In this document: positions 63,273-64,000 of the stretch, in pieces | Position numbering within the stretch: position 1 is the stretch's first letter | Layout: the number at the start of each line of letters is the position of its first letter | Program-made: the position numbers and the translations under genes | Assembly (NCBI GenBank): GCA_020152595.1 | Contig: JAIGNY010004520.1 | Span: forward strand, 907,501-971,500 | DNA length: 64,000 bases | Origin: Chiridota heheva | Lineage: Eukaryota > Echinodermata > Holothuroidea > Apodida > Chiridotidae | Direction: 5' to 3' | The notes under the pieces: generated by a model | What the model saw: the letters and a program-made list of their open reading frames with translations, nothing else | The model's database searches: none | Told to the model about the DNA's origin: nothing

Positions 63273-64000
63273 ATTTGTACGATAACATAATAACGGCTTT
63301 TGACATATGCTTTTATCATTAACGTGGTGAATGCATGCAATTTATTTACGCGAAGTATAGTTCAAATTCCATTTAGGCTCTAAAATATTAAGTGCTTATT
63401 CACATTCAATTTAGGTTCTTAGACGATGAAGTACTCACTTCAAGGAGAGTGCATTTGAATCAATGAGATGCATTCATGGCGGTACGTTCTAAAATCGTAA
63501 GTGCTTGTCATCATTCAGTTCTTGGACAACCAAACACTCGCTTCAAGCATATTACCTTCATACCTAACATTCACTGAATTGCATGGCAAAATATTGATTT
63601 TTGGAGGGGAAACTCTTGTCAATTTTTCACATTTGAAATATTTTGTAATAAAACAACAATGCAAATATCTGTCTTTAAAATAGCGCTACCTGATTTCTAA
63701 GCAGCTATTATATAAAAAGAATGAGATTTTAAAACAATCTTGCGAATCTAAAAACAATAATTAGGTACGTAGGTAGGAAGGTAGATTGGGTATTCTACAT
63801 TCCTTTCTCAACAGTTCAGGTTATATAGATATGTTCACGGTCGCTTGATAGTTGTGAAGCACTAGTGAATAAAGACCCCAGATAACCCCCGACCTCTGAT
63901 GCTTGGCCCTCAAGACCACGAAGGTCTTCAAAAACGCTATGTGACACTTTATATTCGAATGACAGCCAATGAAAATCGTCTTATTTCTCTATTCAGTTAA
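63273..64000. other. Non-coding end of window with a local duplication
   Basis: A block TCTAAAAT..TAAGTGCTT..CATTCA..TTCTT-GAC..ACTC-CTTCAAG occurs at 63379-63443 and again at 63489-63547. Nothing coding is recognised. Confidence 0.5.

Overview
This window is eukaryotic: it holds spliced animal coding exons, tRNA-derived SINEs, LINE and Ty3/Gypsy remnants, miniature inverted-repeat elements and very long simple arrays in an AT-rich background. The mix suggests a marine invertebrate (echinoderm, hemichordate or mollusc-like). The exact taxon cannot be fixed from the sequence, and nothing looks prokaryotic.

The one convincing host gene is a class A (rhodopsin-family) neuropeptide-type GPCR on the + strand. 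It has three coding exons, 16260-16583, 51350-51757 and 54513-54722 (or reading through to a stop at 54807-54809). They join at phase-0 GT/AG junctions into all seven transmembrane helices, with the DRY, SWLP and NPIIY signatures. Intron 1 is 34.8 kb and intron 2 is 2.8 kb.

Layout. 1-3.3 kb: AT-rich non-coding. 3.3-8.1 kb: a decayed minus-strand Ty3/Gypsy element (gag, protease, RT, RNase H, integrase), with an out-of-place RT piece at its upstream edge and a LINE RT C-terminus beside it. 8.9-11.6 kb: an imperfect inverted-repeat pair enclosing a 38-bp minisatellite. 13.5-14.05 kb: 540 bp of (AT)n. 14.28-15.33 kb: a TIR element. 16.26 kb: GPCR exon 1. 16.6-51.3 kb: intron 1, with SINEs of three families, a LINE RT remnant and a 19.7-kb satellite (21750-41470). 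The satellite is made of a 27-bp repeat, a central 4.5-kb block of a related 20-bp repeat, and the 27-bp repeat again. Further along intron 1 are (AT)n, a 29-bp minisatellite, a fold-back MITE with a SINE nested inside it, an oppositely oriented second SINE, and a MITE ending 80 bp before exon 2. 51.35-54.8 kb: exons 2 and 3 with a dead LINE between them. 54.8-64 kb: a 24-bp minisatellite, simple repeats, a ~300-bp tandem repeat carrying TGACCTTTGACC motifs, a second SINE of the 20.3-kb family and a second fold-back MITE.

The long open frames across 9.6-11.3, 13.5-14.1, 21.7-41.5 and 43.6-44.1 kb are products of repeat periodicity, not genes. The most notable points are the switch between 27-bp and 20-bp repeats within one array, the position of this array in a receptor intron, and the layered nested insertions.
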